Of a stretch of DNA of 64,000 nucleotides, positions 7,994-16,612 are shown one piece after another (within the stretch, counting starts at the first letter, position 1; each line of letters opens with the position of its first letter). The stretch lies in the NCBI RefSeq assembly GCF_000711955.1, contig NZ_JONR01000029.1, positions 1-64,000 on the forward strand, given 5' to 3'. Origin of the DNA: Nevskia soli DSM 19509 (GTDB lineage Bacteria > Pseudomonadota > Gammaproteobacteria > Nevskiales > Nevskiaceae). The notes under the pieces are model-generated. The model saw only the letters and a program-made list of their open reading frames with translations. It did not search any database and was not told the origin of the DNA. A program made the position numbers and the translations under genes.

Positions 7994-9958
7994 TCAGGCC
8001 GCCTGGGCCTGGCTGAACAGGCGCACGATGGCGCCGACGTCGAGGATCAGGGAGACGCGGCCGTCGCCCAGGATGGTGGCGCCGGAGACTCCGCGGATAC
8101 GACGGTAGTTGGCTTCCAGGCTCTTGATCACCACCTGCTGCTGCCCGACCAGTTCGTCTACCTGCAAGGCCAGCTTGCGGCCCTCGGATTCGACGATCAC
8201 AGCAATGGCCTCGTGCAGTGGACGGCTCTTGCCGCTCAGCCCGAACCACTGGCGCAGGTCAACCAGGGGCAGGTATTCGTTGCGCACCCGTACCACGGTG
8301 CCCTGGTGCACCACCCGCTTGACCTGCTCGGCCTGCGGCTGTAGCGACTCGATCACAGCGGACAGCGGCAGGATGAAGATCTCGCCGGATACGCCTACCG
8401 ACATGCCGTCGAGGATGGCGAGGGTCAGCGGCAAGCGGATCACGGTGCGCGAGCCACGACCGGCGCTGGAGTGCAGCTCCACGCTGCCGCCCAAGGCAGC
8501 GATGTTTTTCTTCACCACATCCATGCCCACGCCGCGGCCGGATACGTCGGTAACCCGATCTGCTGTGGAGAATCCGGGTGCGAAGATCAACTGCCAGACT
8601 TCGGCATCGCTCATCGCGTCGGTGCAGGCGATGCCCTGCTCGCGCGCCTTGGCCAGGATGCGTGCGCGATCGAGGCCGCGGCCGTCGTCGCAGACCTCGA
8701 CCAGGATGTTGTCGCCCTGGTGGGCCGCCTTCAGCGTCACCGTGCCAACGGCATCCTTGCCGGCGGCGCTGCGCGCCTCCGGCGATTCGATGCCGTGGTC
8801 GAGGCTGTTGCGTACCAGGTGATTGAGCGGATCGCTGATCTTCTCGATCACGCTCTTGTCGAGCTCGGTGCTCTCGCCCACGGTGGTGAGGCGTACCTGC
8901 TTGCCGAGCTTGGCGGCGAGGTCGCGGACCAGGCGCGGGAAGCGGCTGAAAACGCTGTCGATAGGCAGCATGCGGGTGCTCATCACCGCTTCCTGCAACA
9001 GGCGGGTGTTGCGGTCGAGCTGCGACAGGCCGGCGAGCAGTTTCTCGTTCAGCACCGGGTCGAGCGCGCCGGCAAGCTGGGCGAGCATGGCCTGGGTGAT
9101 GATCAGCTCGCCGACCAGGTTCATCAGCGCGTCGATCTTGTCGGTGCCGACGCGGATCGAGCCGCCGTCGCCGACGGTGTGCTCGCCGGGGCGTGGCGTC
9201 GGCGCGGCCACGGCATGGACGGCCGGTCCGGTGGTGGCCACCGCCGCAGGTGGCGCGGCGGCGGATTCAAGACGGATATCCAGTTCGCAGCTACCTTCCA
9301 CCCAGGCAAAGACCTCCTGCAGCTCGGCGCGGGAGTGGCTGCTGAGCAGACGCAGCGACCAGGCCATATGGCAGGACTCCGCGTCGCATTCGGCAAAGGC
9401 CGGCGCGGTGTCGAGGTCGAGCCTGGTTTCCAGGGTTCCGAGCGTCGCCAGTTCGCGCAGGATCAGCAGCGGGTCGTTGCCGCTGCGGAACAAATCCGGC
9501 GCCGGCACGAAGCGGATCAGGTAGGCCTGCTCAACTGCGGGAACGGCGACGGCCGTGGACTCCGGAGCATCCGCCGCGCCGAGAAAGGCCTCCAGCGCCG
9601 CCTGCGCCCCGGCCACCCGCGCGGTATCCAGGGGCTCTCCGTCGCGCGCGGCTGCGAGCAGACTGCGCAGAGCATCGGTAGCGCGCAGCAGCAAGTCGAC
9701 CGCCGGGTCCGAGATGGCGCGGGTGCCGCTGCGCATCTGGTCCAGCAGGGTTTCCATATGATGCGTAAACGAGGCGATGGCGGCGAAGCCGAAGGTGGCG
9801 GCGCCGCCCTTGATCGAATGCGCGGCGCGGAATACCGCGTTCACCGTCTCGCCGCCGGGGCCGCCGCCCATGCGCAGCAGGTCGCGTTCCATCAGGTCTA
9901 TACCCTCGAAGCATTCCTCGAAGAAAGTGCGATGGAACTGCGCCAGATCGATGCTCAT
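7994..9958 (-). CDS. cheA: Chemotaxis histidine kinase CheA (F7-type operon)
   Basis: 654 residues from the ATG at 9958, eleven bases after cheY. The Hpt (P1) domain carries phospho-acceptor H47 in AAHSIKGGAATFGF. A middle domain (about 170-255) may bind response regulators. Dimerisation and ATPase domains follow, with HLVRNSLDHGIE and SGRGVGMDVVK nucleotide-binding boxes, then a CheW-like regulatory domain at the C-terminus. It autophosphorylates in response to receptor state and phosphorylates CheY and CheB. Paralogous to, but well diverged from, the CheA at 13048-14793. Confidence 0.95.
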   Translation of the reverse strand: MSIDLAQFHRTFFEECFEGIDLMERDLLRMGGGPGGETVNAVFRAAHSIKGGAATFGFAAIASFTHHMETLLDQMRSGTRAISDPAVDLLLRATDALRSLLAAARDGEPLDTARVAGAQAALEAFLGAADAPESTAVAVPAVEQAYLIRFVPAPDLFRSGNDPLLILRELATLGTLETRLDLDTAPAFAECDAESCHMAWSLRLLSSHSRAELQEVFAWVEGSCELDIRLESAAAPPAAVATTGPAVHAVAAPTPRPGEHTVGDGGSIRVGTDKIDALMNLVGELIITQAMLAQLAGALDPVLNEKLLAGLSQLDRNTRLLQEAVMSTRMLPIDSVFSRFPRLVRDLAAKLGKQVRLTTVGESTELDKSVIEKISDPLNHLVRNSLDHGIESPEARSAAGKDAVGTVTLKAAHQGDNILVEVCDDGRGLDRARILAKAREQGIACTDAMSDAEVWQLIFAPGFSTADRVTDVSGRGVGMDVVKKNIAALGGSVELHSSAGRGSRTVIRLPLTLAILDGMSVGVSGEIFILPLSAVIESLQPQAEQVKRVVHQGTVVRVRNEYLPLVDLRQWFGLSGKSRPLHEAIAVIVESEGRKLALQVDELVGQQQVVIKSLEANYRRIRGVSGATILGDGRVSLILDVGAIVRLFSQAQAA

Positions 9959-9969
9959 GACGTTTTCGT

Positions 9970-10332
9970 TCAGCCGAGCACGCGCTTGACGGTATTGAGC
10001 AACTGCTCCGGGTTGAATGGCTTGACCAACCAGCCGGTGGCGCCGGCTGCCTTGCCCTCCTGCTTCTTTTCCGGGCCTGACTCGGTGGTCAGCATCAGCA
10101 GGGGCGTGAACTTGTATTCCGGCAGGCTGCGCAGGGCGCGCACCAGGGAGATGCCATCCATATTGGGCATGTTGACGTCTGCCAGCACCAGTCCGAACTT
10201 CTCCTTTTGCGCAAGCGCGAGTGCCACGGCACCATCCGGTGCTTCGACCACGTCGAAGCCGGCTGAGCTGAGGGTGAAGGCCACCATCTGGCGCATCGAG
10301 CTGGAATCGTCTACCGCGAGGATGCGGCTCAT
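9970..10332 (-). CDS. cheY: CheY-like single-domain response regulator (F7-type operon)
   Basis: 120 residues, receiver domain only. The acidic pocket is AVDDS, the phospho-acceptor is D52 (LVLADVNMPNMDG), with the conserved Thr in MLTTES and Lys in VKPF. It overlaps the STAS gene by four bases (ATGA) and precedes cheA by eleven. It is likely the phosphorylation target of the neighbouring CheA, as in Pseudomonas cheY2. It is distinct from the motor-binding CheY next to cheZ (15428-15823), and may act as a phosphate sink or bind a non-flagellar target. Confidence 0.93.
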   Translation of the reverse strand: MSRILAVDDSSSMRQMVAFTLSSAGFDVVEAPDGAVALALAQKEKFGLVLADVNMPNMDGISLVRALRSLPEYKFTPLLMLTTESGPEKKQEGKAAGATGWLVKPFNPEQLLNTVKRVLG

Positions 10333-10676
10333 GGCGCTGCCTTGGCCAGTTGCAGAAGGGTCGATGCGCCGAGCAGGGCGGCCGCGGCGAGCAGTGCCGG
10401 CGAAGGCCGCGCAAACTCGACTTCGCGGCCCTCGGCACGGCGGTCGCGGCAGAACAGGCAGAACAGCTGCAAAGCTGCGGTATGCACGCGCGTTACTTCG
10501 CCGGCGTCGAGAACGACCTTGGCCGGCTGGTCGAGCACACGTGTCAATTGTTCCTTGAGAGCGCCGACACTATCGATGCCCAGTTCGGCTTGCAGACGCA
10601 ACGCCTTGACGCGACGGGAGCGCGTGGATCCCGCCCGAGGCACGGCGGGCCTGACAGCGGAGTCGGTTTCGTGCAT
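10329..10676 (-). CDS. STAS-domain (anti-sigma-factor-antagonist-like) protein heading the chemosensory operon
   Basis: 115 residues from the ATG at 10676, which follows GAGGGAGA. An Arg/Ala-rich start (1-25) leads into a STAS fold with the pattern VKALRLQAELGIDSVGALKE...VVLDAGEVTRVHTAALQLF. The usual phosphorylatable Ser/Thr of anti-anti-sigma proteins would correspond to the Thr in RVHTAALQ. It is translationally coupled to cheY. STAS proteins occur at the head of some F7-type che operons. Whether it regulates a sigma factor, a kinase or the array is unknown; no cognate anti-sigma kinase is encoded nearby. Confidence 0.8.
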   Translation of the reverse strand: MHETDSAVRPAVPRAGSTRSRRVKALRLQAELGIDSVGALKEQLTRVLDQPAKVVLDAGEVTRVHTAALQLFCLFCRDRRAEGREVEFARPSPALLAAAALLGASTLLQLAKAAP

Positions 10677-10702
10677 GGCTCATTTCTCCCTCACCTGAGT
10701 CA

Positions 10703-10729
10703 GTAGCGGCGTAGCAGCAACGGCCCTGA
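10703..10729 (-). promoter_or_regulatory. Weak candidate sigma-28 promoter before the STAS-led chemosensory operon
   Basis: The minus strand has TCAGGGCC (10722-10729), an 11-base spacer and GCCGCTAC (10703-10710). The -10 box is fair but the -35 departs from TCAAG. It lies in the 114-base gap between cheW and the STAS gene, the only sizeable gap before this operon, so a promoter of some kind is expected here. Confidence 0.35.
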
Positions 10730-10790
10730 AGGCGCGCCGAACGGACCGGCGACGAGCGGAGGGAAAATCAGGGTCGAACGGCACCGGGCA

Positions 10791-11279
10791 TCAAAACGGT
10801 AGCGCGGCGACCACGCCGAGGCGATCGGCATCGAGCAGTGTCAGCATGCCGCCCTCACCGCCGCGGCTGACGATGCCACGCACCAGGGGGTCTGGAATGC
10901 GGCCCTGCGTCGCCGGGGCCGGCTTGATCGCGGCGGTGGCAATGCTGCAGATCTCCGCCACACCGTCGACACGCAGACCGACCGGCTCGCCTTCGATCTC
11001 GGCGACGATGACACTGCAGGGAGCATCCGCCATCGCAGCGCCGAGGCCGAGGCAGCGGCGCAGATCGACCACGGTAACGATGCGGCCGCGAAGGTTGGTG
11101 ACGCCCAGTATCGCGGGCGGCGTGCCGGGTACCGGTTCGATCTCGGCGGCGGCCAGCACTTCCTGCACGCGCAGGATATCGAGCGCGTAATTCTGGCTGC
11201 CGACACGGAAGCCGACCCAGCGCGTAACCTTGCCGTCTTCACGGCGTGCACCCTTCACATTGCCGATAGCTGCTTTCAT
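10791..11279 (-). CDS. cheW: Chemotaxis adaptor protein CheW (flagellar system)
   Basis: 162 residues; the start ATG overlaps the motD stop (ATGA). One CheW domain is visible: WVGFRVGSQNYALDILRVQEV, then VTNLRGRIVTVVDLRRCL and a final LLDADRL. It follows motC-motD in the flagellar chemotaxis operon, as in Pseudomonas, and should couple membrane receptors to the CheA at 13048-14793. It is quite different in sequence from the other CheW here, which argues for two separate arrays. Confidence 0.93.
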   Translation of the reverse strand: MKAAIGNVKGARREDGKVTRWVGFRVGSQNYALDILRVQEVLAAAEIEPVPGTPPAILGVTNLRGRIVTVVDLRRCLGLGAAMADAPCSVIVAEIEGEPVGLRVDGVAEICSIATAAIKPAPATQGRIPDPLVRGIVSRGGEGGMLTLLDADRLGVVAALPF

Positions 11280-12289
11280 GGGGGCGTATCTCCCGGGGAT
11301 ACCGGCGGCGGCGCCCGATCGGGCACGGCGGCTGACTCTCCGCCTGCCGTTGCGGACGGCGGCTCGGTGGTCTTGTCCGGTCCCGGACCGCTGGCCGGCG
11401 GCATGGAGACGTCACCGCCGCCGCCGGCTACCGGCACCGGCTGGCTGCCTTCGGCAAGCACCACCAGCACCACCCGGCGATTGCGGTTGCGGCCATCACT
11501 GCTGCCGTTGTCACCGGCGGGCCGGTATTCGCCGAAGCCTTCGACGCTCATGCGGTGCGGATCGACGCCCTGCTCCATGAACAGGTGCACCACGCTGGCA
11601 GCGCGTGCCGCCGACAGCTCCCAATTGGAGGCGAAGGCCCCGGTGTGGATCGGCACGTTGTCGGTATGCCCTTCGATGCGCAGGGCATTGGGGAAAGGCT
11701 GCAGGATGCCGGCCAGGCGCGACAGGATCGGCAGGGCGCGCTCGTCGACCAGGGCGGAACCGCTGGCGAAGAGGATGTCGGTGCGGATCTCGATTTCCAG
11801 CTTCTGCTCGGACTTGCGCACGATGATCATGTTGCGGTCGATCAGCGGGCCCATGGCCTTCTGCACGGCATCGGCCATGCGCTGCAAGGCGGCGTGCTGT
11901 TCGGCGTAGCCGGTACTGCCCGAGGCGCTGGTCTGCTGCTGGGAGATCTGGATCTTGTTGCGGCCAGGCAGCACCACAGGGTTGCGCAGGTCACGCATGT
12001 CGCCGGCTACGGACTGCTCGACGCTGTCCTTCTCGAAGATGTTGATCTTCTGGTCGCTGTCGGTGCCGCTCTGCTTGTGGGTGCCGATCTGCACCGGCTT
12101 GATCGACTTGGGCGGGCCGCCGAAGGCATGGGACAGGGCGTCGGACAGCACGCGATATTTGCCCTCGTTGACCGAGGAGATGGAGTACATCACCACGAAG
12201 AAGGCCAGCAGGAGGGTCACCATGTCGCCATAGGGGATGGCCCAGGCTTCGTGGTTGCCGTGTTCCTCGTGCTTGTTGCGCTTGGCCAT
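11276..12289 (-). CDS. motD: Flagellar motor stator protein MotD (MotB family)
   Basis: 337 residues. A short cytoplasmic start leads to one membrane helix, AIPYGDMVTLLLAFFVVMYS, with the proton-carrying aspartate D22. A periplasmic linker and an OmpA-like peptidoglycan-binding domain follow (about 165-275, with IEGHTDNVPI and SAARAASVV). The last 60 residues are Pro/Gly-rich and low complexity. With MotC it forms a peptidoglycan-anchored proton-driven stator. Xanthomonads and pseudomonads may carry a second MotAB pair elsewhere; none is in this window. Confidence 0.95.
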   Translation of the reverse strand: MAKRNKHEEHGNHEAWAIPYGDMVTLLLAFFVVMYSISSVNEGKYRVLSDALSHAFGGPPKSIKPVQIGTHKQSGTDSDQKINIFEKDSVEQSVAGDMRDLRNPVVLPGRNKIQISQQQTSASGSTGYAEQHAALQRMADAVQKAMGPLIDRNMIIVRKSEQKLEIEIRTDILFASGSALVDERALPILSRLAGILQPFPNALRIEGHTDNVPIHTGAFASNWELSAARAASVVHLFMEQGVDPHRMSVEGFGEYRPAGDNGSSDGRNRNRRVVLVVLAEGSQPVPVAGGGGDVSMPPASGPGPDKTTEPPSATAGGESAAVPDRAPPPVSPGDTPP

Positions 12290-12300
12290 GTGAGTGCGTG

Positions 12301-13041
12301 CTAGTGCAGGTAACCTTGCAGCTTGGATTCGATATTGCGCGGGTTCTCGCCCTGCGAGATCGACACCAGGCCCTCGATCACCAGCTCGCGGATGCGCGAC
12401 TGGTCGTTGGTCACGGCCTTGAGCTTCGACGCCATCGGCAGAAAGAACAGGTTGGCCGAGGCGATGCCGTAGATCGTGGCGACGAAGGCGGCGGCTATGC
12501 CCGGGCCGAGTTTGCTCGGATCGGCCAGGTTGGCCATCACTTCCATCAGGCCCATCACGGCACCGATGATGCCCATGGTCGGCGAGTAGATGCCCATGCC
12601 CTCGAACACCTTAGCGCTGGCCAGGTCGAAGTGCTCGCGGTTGGCCAGTTCCACGTCCAGGGTATTGCGGATCACGTCAGGCTCGGCGCCGTCCACCAGC
12701 AGCTGCAGGCCCTTTTTGATGAAGGGGTCGGATTCGGTCTCGACGCTGTTCTCCAGGGCCAGCAGACCCTGCTTGCGGGCAGCGTTGCTCCACTCGACGA
12801 TGCGCTCGATCAGGGCCTTTGGATTGTGGGCGGGTGGCTTGAACACCCAGCGCAGCATCTTCAGCGCATGGATGAAAGTGGGCATCGGCGTCTGCAGCAG
12901 GATGGCGGCTGTGGTACCGACGAAGACGATGACCGCGGCCGCGGCGCCAACCAGGTTTTCGATGCCGCCGCCGTGCAGGAAGGTGCCGCCGATGATGGCG
13001 GTGAAGCCCAGCAGGAAGCCGATGATGCTCAGCAAGTCCAT
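12301..13041 (-). CDS. motC: Flagellar motor stator protein MotC (MotA family)
   Basis: 246 residues with four hydrophobic segments: two near the N-terminus (about 3-50) and two after a cytoplasmic domain (about 150-205), the MotA layout. The conserved proline region appears in IYSPTMGIIGAVMGLM. It drives torque by proton-coupled contact with FliG. It lies eleven bases before motD and six bases after cheA, so the stator pair is in one transcript with the flagellar chemotaxis genes. Confidence 0.95.
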   Translation of the reverse strand: MDLLSIIGFLLGFTAIIGGTFLHGGGIENLVGAAAAVIVFVGTTAAILLQTPMPTFIHALKMLRWVFKPPAHNPKALIERIVEWSNAARKQGLLALENSVETESDPFIKKGLQLLVDGAEPDVIRNTLDVELANREHFDLASAKVFEGMGIYSPTMGIIGAVMGLMEVMANLADPSKLGPGIAAAFVATIYGIASANLFFLPMASKLKAVTNDQSRIRELVIEGLVSISQGENPRNIESKLQGYLH

Positions 13042-13047
13042 TGCTTC

Positions 13048-14793
13048 TTACTCCGCACCGGGGCCGGCGCGCACCAGGCCGGGCAAATCGAGGATGAGTG
13101 CCACGCGGCCGCTGCCGGTGACGGTGGCGCCGGCGATGCCGGCCAAGCCGCGCAGCATGGCGCCGAGGGGCTTGATCACCACTTCCTCGCGCGCGTGCAC
13201 CTGGCTGACGACGAAGCCATAGCGCTCGTTCTCCACCTGGGCCACCACCACGTGGCGCGGCGCATCGGCGGCGGCCAGCAGATCGAGCCAGCGGTGCAGG
13301 TGGATCAGGCGCAGGGTTTCCTTGCGATGCAACAGCACGTCCCAGCGGTCGAGCCGGCGTAGTTGCGCAGGATCGAGTTCGAATACGTCCAGTACAGGCG
13401 CCAGCGGCAGGGCGAGCAGGCGCGGACCGACACCGATCATCAGCGCCGGCAGGATCGCCAGAGTCAGCGGCACGCGCAGGTGGATACTGCTGCCGAAACC
13501 CAGGCGGGACTCGATCTGCACCGAACCGCCGAGGGCGGTGATGGAGGACTTGACCACGTCCATGCCGACGCCGCGGCCGGACAGCTCACTGACCTGGTCC
13601 TTGGTGGAGAAGCCCGGCCGGAAGATCAGTTGCAGGCATTCCTGTAGCGACAGGCGTGCCGCATCGGCGGCGGCAAGCAATCCTTTCTCGACCGCCTTGC
13701 CGCGCAGCCGCTCCGCGTCCATGCCGGCGCCGTCGTCTTCCACCGTGATCAGGATCTGGTCGCCGGCCTGCCGCGCGCTCAGGCGCAAGCGGCCGATGAC
13801 GGGCTTGCCCGCGGAGAGGCGCTGCGCCGGCGGCTCGATGCCGTGATCGACGCTGTTGCGCACCATGTGCACCAGCGGATCGGCCAGCGCCTCGACCAGG
13901 CTCTTGTCCAGCCCGGTGTCCTCGCCGACCAGTTCGACCTCGACCTGCTTGCCCAGGCCGCGCGCCACTTCGCGCGCCAGCCGGGGGAAGCGCGAGAAGA
14001 CGCGGCGGATCGGCTGCATGCGTACGCGCATCACCGCGGCCTGCAGGCTGCGCGTGATGTGGTCGAGCTCCCCGACGGCGCGTGCCTCCGGACCCTGGTC
14101 GGCGCGCCCGCAGAGGCGCTTGAGGCGGTTGCGCACCAGCACCAGCTCGCCCACCAGGTTCATCATGCCATCCAGCGCCGCGGTATCCACGCGCACACTG
14201 CTTTCGGCCGCGGTCTGACGTGCGAGGGGATGCGCGTCCGCTTCCGGAGACGGCTCGATGGCGGCATTGCTTTCGACCGTGACGCTGCCGGGCCCCCGCC
14301 CTTCGCCGTGCAGCTGGTCGAGCAAGGCTTCGAATTCATCGTCGGTAATGGCGCCGTTGTCCGCGGCGGCCCCGGTGGCGGGCGCCGCGACTGCGACGGG
14401 TGGCGGCGCCTGCGTCGCCTGGCGCAACCGCCCGATCAGTCCGGCCTTGGCGGAGGCTGGCGTGCGGCCGGCCTCCGCCGCCGCGTGCATCACCTGCAAA
14501 CTTTCCAGCGCTTCCAGCGCCGCGTCCATCAGATCCGGATCCATGCGGCATTCACCCTTGCGCAGGGCATTGAATACTTCTTCCGCAGCGTGGCATAACG
14601 CTACCATCGCTTCCAGGCCGAGGAAGCCGGCGCCGCCTTTGATGGTGTGGAAGCCGCGAAATACGGCATTGAGCAGTTCGCCGTCGGCCGGCCGCCGTTC
14701 CAGCTCGACCAGCTGCTGGCCCAGGGCGGCCATCAGCTCGCCCGACTCGGCGAGGAAGTCGGCGCGGATATCGTCGTCGGTGTCGGTGCTCAT
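13048..14793 (-). CDS. cheA: Chemotaxis histidine kinase CheA (flagellar system)
   Basis: 581 residues. The Hpt domain carries H49 in FHTIKGGAGFLG. The DEFEALLDQLHGEG segment (about 150) lies in a linker where other CheAs have a regulator-binding domain; no full P2 domain is evident. Dimerisation and ATPase domains follow (HMVRNSVDHGIE, SGRGVGMDVVK), ending in a CheW-like domain. It phosphorylates the CheY encoded two genes upstream to control motor switching. Context between cheZ and motC is the standard flagellar chemotaxis arrangement. Confidence 0.96.
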   Translation of the reverse strand: MSTDTDDDIRADFLAESGELMAALGQQLVELERRPADGELLNAVFRGFHTIKGGAGFLGLEAMVALCHAAEEVFNALRKGECRMDPDLMDAALEALESLQVMHAAAEAGRTPASAKAGLIGRLRQATQAPPPVAVAAPATGAAADNGAITDDEFEALLDQLHGEGRGPGSVTVESNAAIEPSPEADAHPLARQTAAESSVRVDTAALDGMMNLVGELVLVRNRLKRLCGRADQGPEARAVGELDHITRSLQAAVMRVRMQPIRRVFSRFPRLAREVARGLGKQVEVELVGEDTGLDKSLVEALADPLVHMVRNSVDHGIEPPAQRLSAGKPVIGRLRLSARQAGDQILITVEDDGAGMDAERLRGKAVEKGLLAAADAARLSLQECLQLIFRPGFSTKDQVSELSGRGVGMDVVKSSITALGGSVQIESRLGFGSSIHLRVPLTLAILPALMIGVGPRLLALPLAPVLDVFELDPAQLRRLDRWDVLLHRKETLRLIHLHRWLDLLAAADAPRHVVVAQVENERYGFVVSQVHAREEVVIKPLGAMLRGLAGIAGATVTGSGRVALILDLPGLVRAGPGAE

Positions 14794-14831
14794 GCCGCGA
14801 TCTCGATCCTGGGTCCTTCGGTAACCCGGCT

Positions 14832-15431
14832 TCAGAAGCCGAGACTGGCAAGCAGGCGATCGGCATCGCCCTGGTCGGCCGCGCCGGCAGTACCGGGTAG
14901 CGCCGGCCCGGGCAACGCGGCCTGTGGTTCGTTTAGCGGCAGCTCCGGCGCGGACTGAACCGCGTCCTCGCCCAGCAATTCGAGCAGCGCAGCCTCGACG
15001 TTGCGCACCAGATCGATGACACGGCGGATCATCTGGCCGGACAAATCCTGGTATTCCTGTGCCTGGGCCAGCGCTGTCAGCGTGCCGCGCAGGCGCACCT
15101 CCGCGTCATCCACTGCCAGCCGGGCCTCCAGCAGCCCTCGCTCCGGGCCGTCATGGTGCAGACGGGCCAGATGAACGCGCACATCGGCCAGACTATCGGC
15201 GATGGCGCGGCCGTCATCGACCAGGTCGAGCGTCCGATGAGCGGCCTCCTCGGTCATCTTCACCACGTGGTCCAGCCGTACGCAGGCGTCCGGCATGTCG
15301 TTGCCGGCGAAGCGCGTGAGCCGGCCGTCCAGACCCAACTCGCGCAGGTTGTCGTGCAGGCTGCGCGTCAGCCGGGCCACGCCGGCATAAAGCGCGTCGT
15401 CACGCTGCGTGCCGGATTCCGCGGCTTTCAT
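14832..15431 (-). CDS. cheZ: CheY-P phosphatase CheZ
   Basis: 199 residues, mostly long amphipathic helices expected to form the four-helix-bundle dimer. The active-site region QEYQDLSGQMIRRV contains the conserved Asp and the Gln that positions the attacking water. The extreme C-terminus DRLLASLGF is the classic CheY-docking peptide. It overlaps cheY by four bases (ATGA). It is the only phosphatase gene of the two chemosensory sets here. Confidence 0.96.
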   Translation of the reverse strand: MKAAESGTQRDDALYAGVARLTRSLHDNLRELGLDGRLTRFAGNDMPDACVRLDHVVKMTEEAAHRTLDLVDDGRAIADSLADVRVHLARLHHDGPERGLLEARLAVDDAEVRLRGTLTALAQAQEYQDLSGQMIRRVIDLVRNVEAALLELLGEDAVQSAPELPLNEPQAALPGPALPGTAGAADQGDADRLLASLGF

Positions 15432-15823
15432 GCGGGAGCTCCGACGCTGCGCTGCGCGATCTTGTCCAGTTTCTCCTTGAGCGTGACGGCGGTGAACGGC
15501 TTGATGATGTAGCCGTTGACCCCCGCCTTGGCGGCCTCGATGATCTGCTCGCGCTGCGCCTCGGCCGTGACCATCAGCACCTTGAGCGAGGACAGGCGCG
15601 CATCGGAGCGGATGTTCTTGAGCAGGTCGAGGCCGGTCATGCCGGGCATGTTCCAGTCGGTGACGACCAGGTCGAAGGAGCCGGTCTGCAATGCGGTCCA
15701 GGCGGTCTTGCCGTCGTCGGCCTCGGTGGTGTTGACGTAACCAAGGTCGTGCAGGAGGTTCTTGACGATGCGGCGCATGGTCGAGAAGTCGTCGACGATG
15801 AGGACTCTGATGTTCTTGTCCAA
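15428..15823 (-). CDS. cheY: Motor-binding chemotaxis response regulator CheY
   Basis: 131 residues from a TTG start at 15823, with GGAGA about nine bases upstream. Acidic pocket VDDF, phospho-acceptor D56 (VVTDWNMPGMTG), Thr in MVTAEA and Lys in IIKPF are all present. In its phosphorylated form CheY binds FliM and switches the direction or speed of the motor. It follows fliA by 57 bases and is coupled to cheZ. The high similarity to Pseudomonas CheY (FSTMRRIVKNLL) marks it as the flagellar one. Confidence 0.96.
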   Translation of the reverse strand: MDKNIRVLIVDDFSTMRRIVKNLLHDLGYVNTTEADDGKTAWTALQTGSFDLVVTDWNMPGMTGLDLLKNIRSDARLSSLKVLMVTAEAQREQIIEAAKAGVNGYIIKPFTAVTLKEKLDKIAQRSVGAPA

Positions 15824-15880
15824 AACTCTATCTCCGGGCCGCGCGCTGCGGCGGCCGATGGTTGAAGGCGGCTTGCGGGT

Positions 15881-16612
15881 TCATGCGGCGCCGCCGTCGG
15901 CGGCGTAGGCGGCGAGCCGCGCGCGCAGGCGCAGCAGGGCCTGGCCGTGGATCTGGCAGACGCGGCTTTCACTGACTTCGAGCACCGCGCCGATTTCGCG
16001 CAGGTTCAGTTCGTCGTCGTAATACATGGAAAGAACCAGCTTTTCGCGCTGCGGCAGCGACTGGATCGCGGCCGCCAACTCATGCTGGAATTCGCTGCGC
16101 TCCAGATCCTGCTGCGGACCGCCTTCGGCGGCGCAGTCCATGTCGCTGTCATCGTCATCGCGCGCGCTGGTGGACAGCACCTGGCAGCGTGTGGCATCGC
16201 TGAGACTGTCATGGTATTCGTCGAGACTGATGCCGATGCGCTTAGCCACCTCGGCATCGCGCGCCTCGCGCCCCTCTTCCTGTTCGATGGTCCGGATCGC
16301 CGCGCTGATCTCGCGCAGGCGCCGGTGCACCGAACGCGGCGCCCAGTCACCACGACGCAACTCGTCGAGCATGGCGCCGCGGATGCGGATGCCGGCATAG
16401 GTCTCGAAGGAAGCGCCGTGGGCGCCGCTGTAGTTGCGCGCGGCTTCGAGCAGGCCGATCAAGCCGGCCTGGATCAGGTCGCCGACGTCGACGCTGGCCG
16501 GTAACCGCGCCGCCATGTGGTGGGCGATACGCCTTACCAGGTCAGCGTGCCGCTGCACCAGGGCGGTATCGTCCGGCGGTGGCGGGATCATGAATTGCGG
16601 CTGCGCGCTCAC
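15881..16612 (-). CDS. fliA: Flagellar sigma factor FliA (sigma-28)
   Basis: 243 residues from the GTG at 16612, which overlaps the fleN stop (GTGA); a later ATG at 16591 would remove seven residues. Sigma region 2 shows YAGIRIRGAMLDELR, region 3 follows, and region 4 ends with LNLREIGAVLEVSESRVCQIH. It directs late flagellar and chemotaxis genes; matching promoters are visible before fliC, flgM and cheV. Its anti-sigma factor FlgM is encoded at 53831-54139. Confidence 0.96.
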   Translation of the reverse strand: MSAQPQFMIPPPPDDTALVQRHADLVRRIAHHMAARLPASVDVGDLIQAGLIGLLEAARNYSGAHGASFETYAGIRIRGAMLDELRRGDWAPRSVHRRLREISAAIRTIEQEEGREARDAEVAKRIGISLDEYHDSLSDATRCQVLSTSARDDDDSDMDCAAEGGPQQDLERSEFQHELAAAIQSLPQREKLVLSMYYDDELNLREIGAVLEVSESRVCQIHGQALLRLRARLAAYAADGGAA

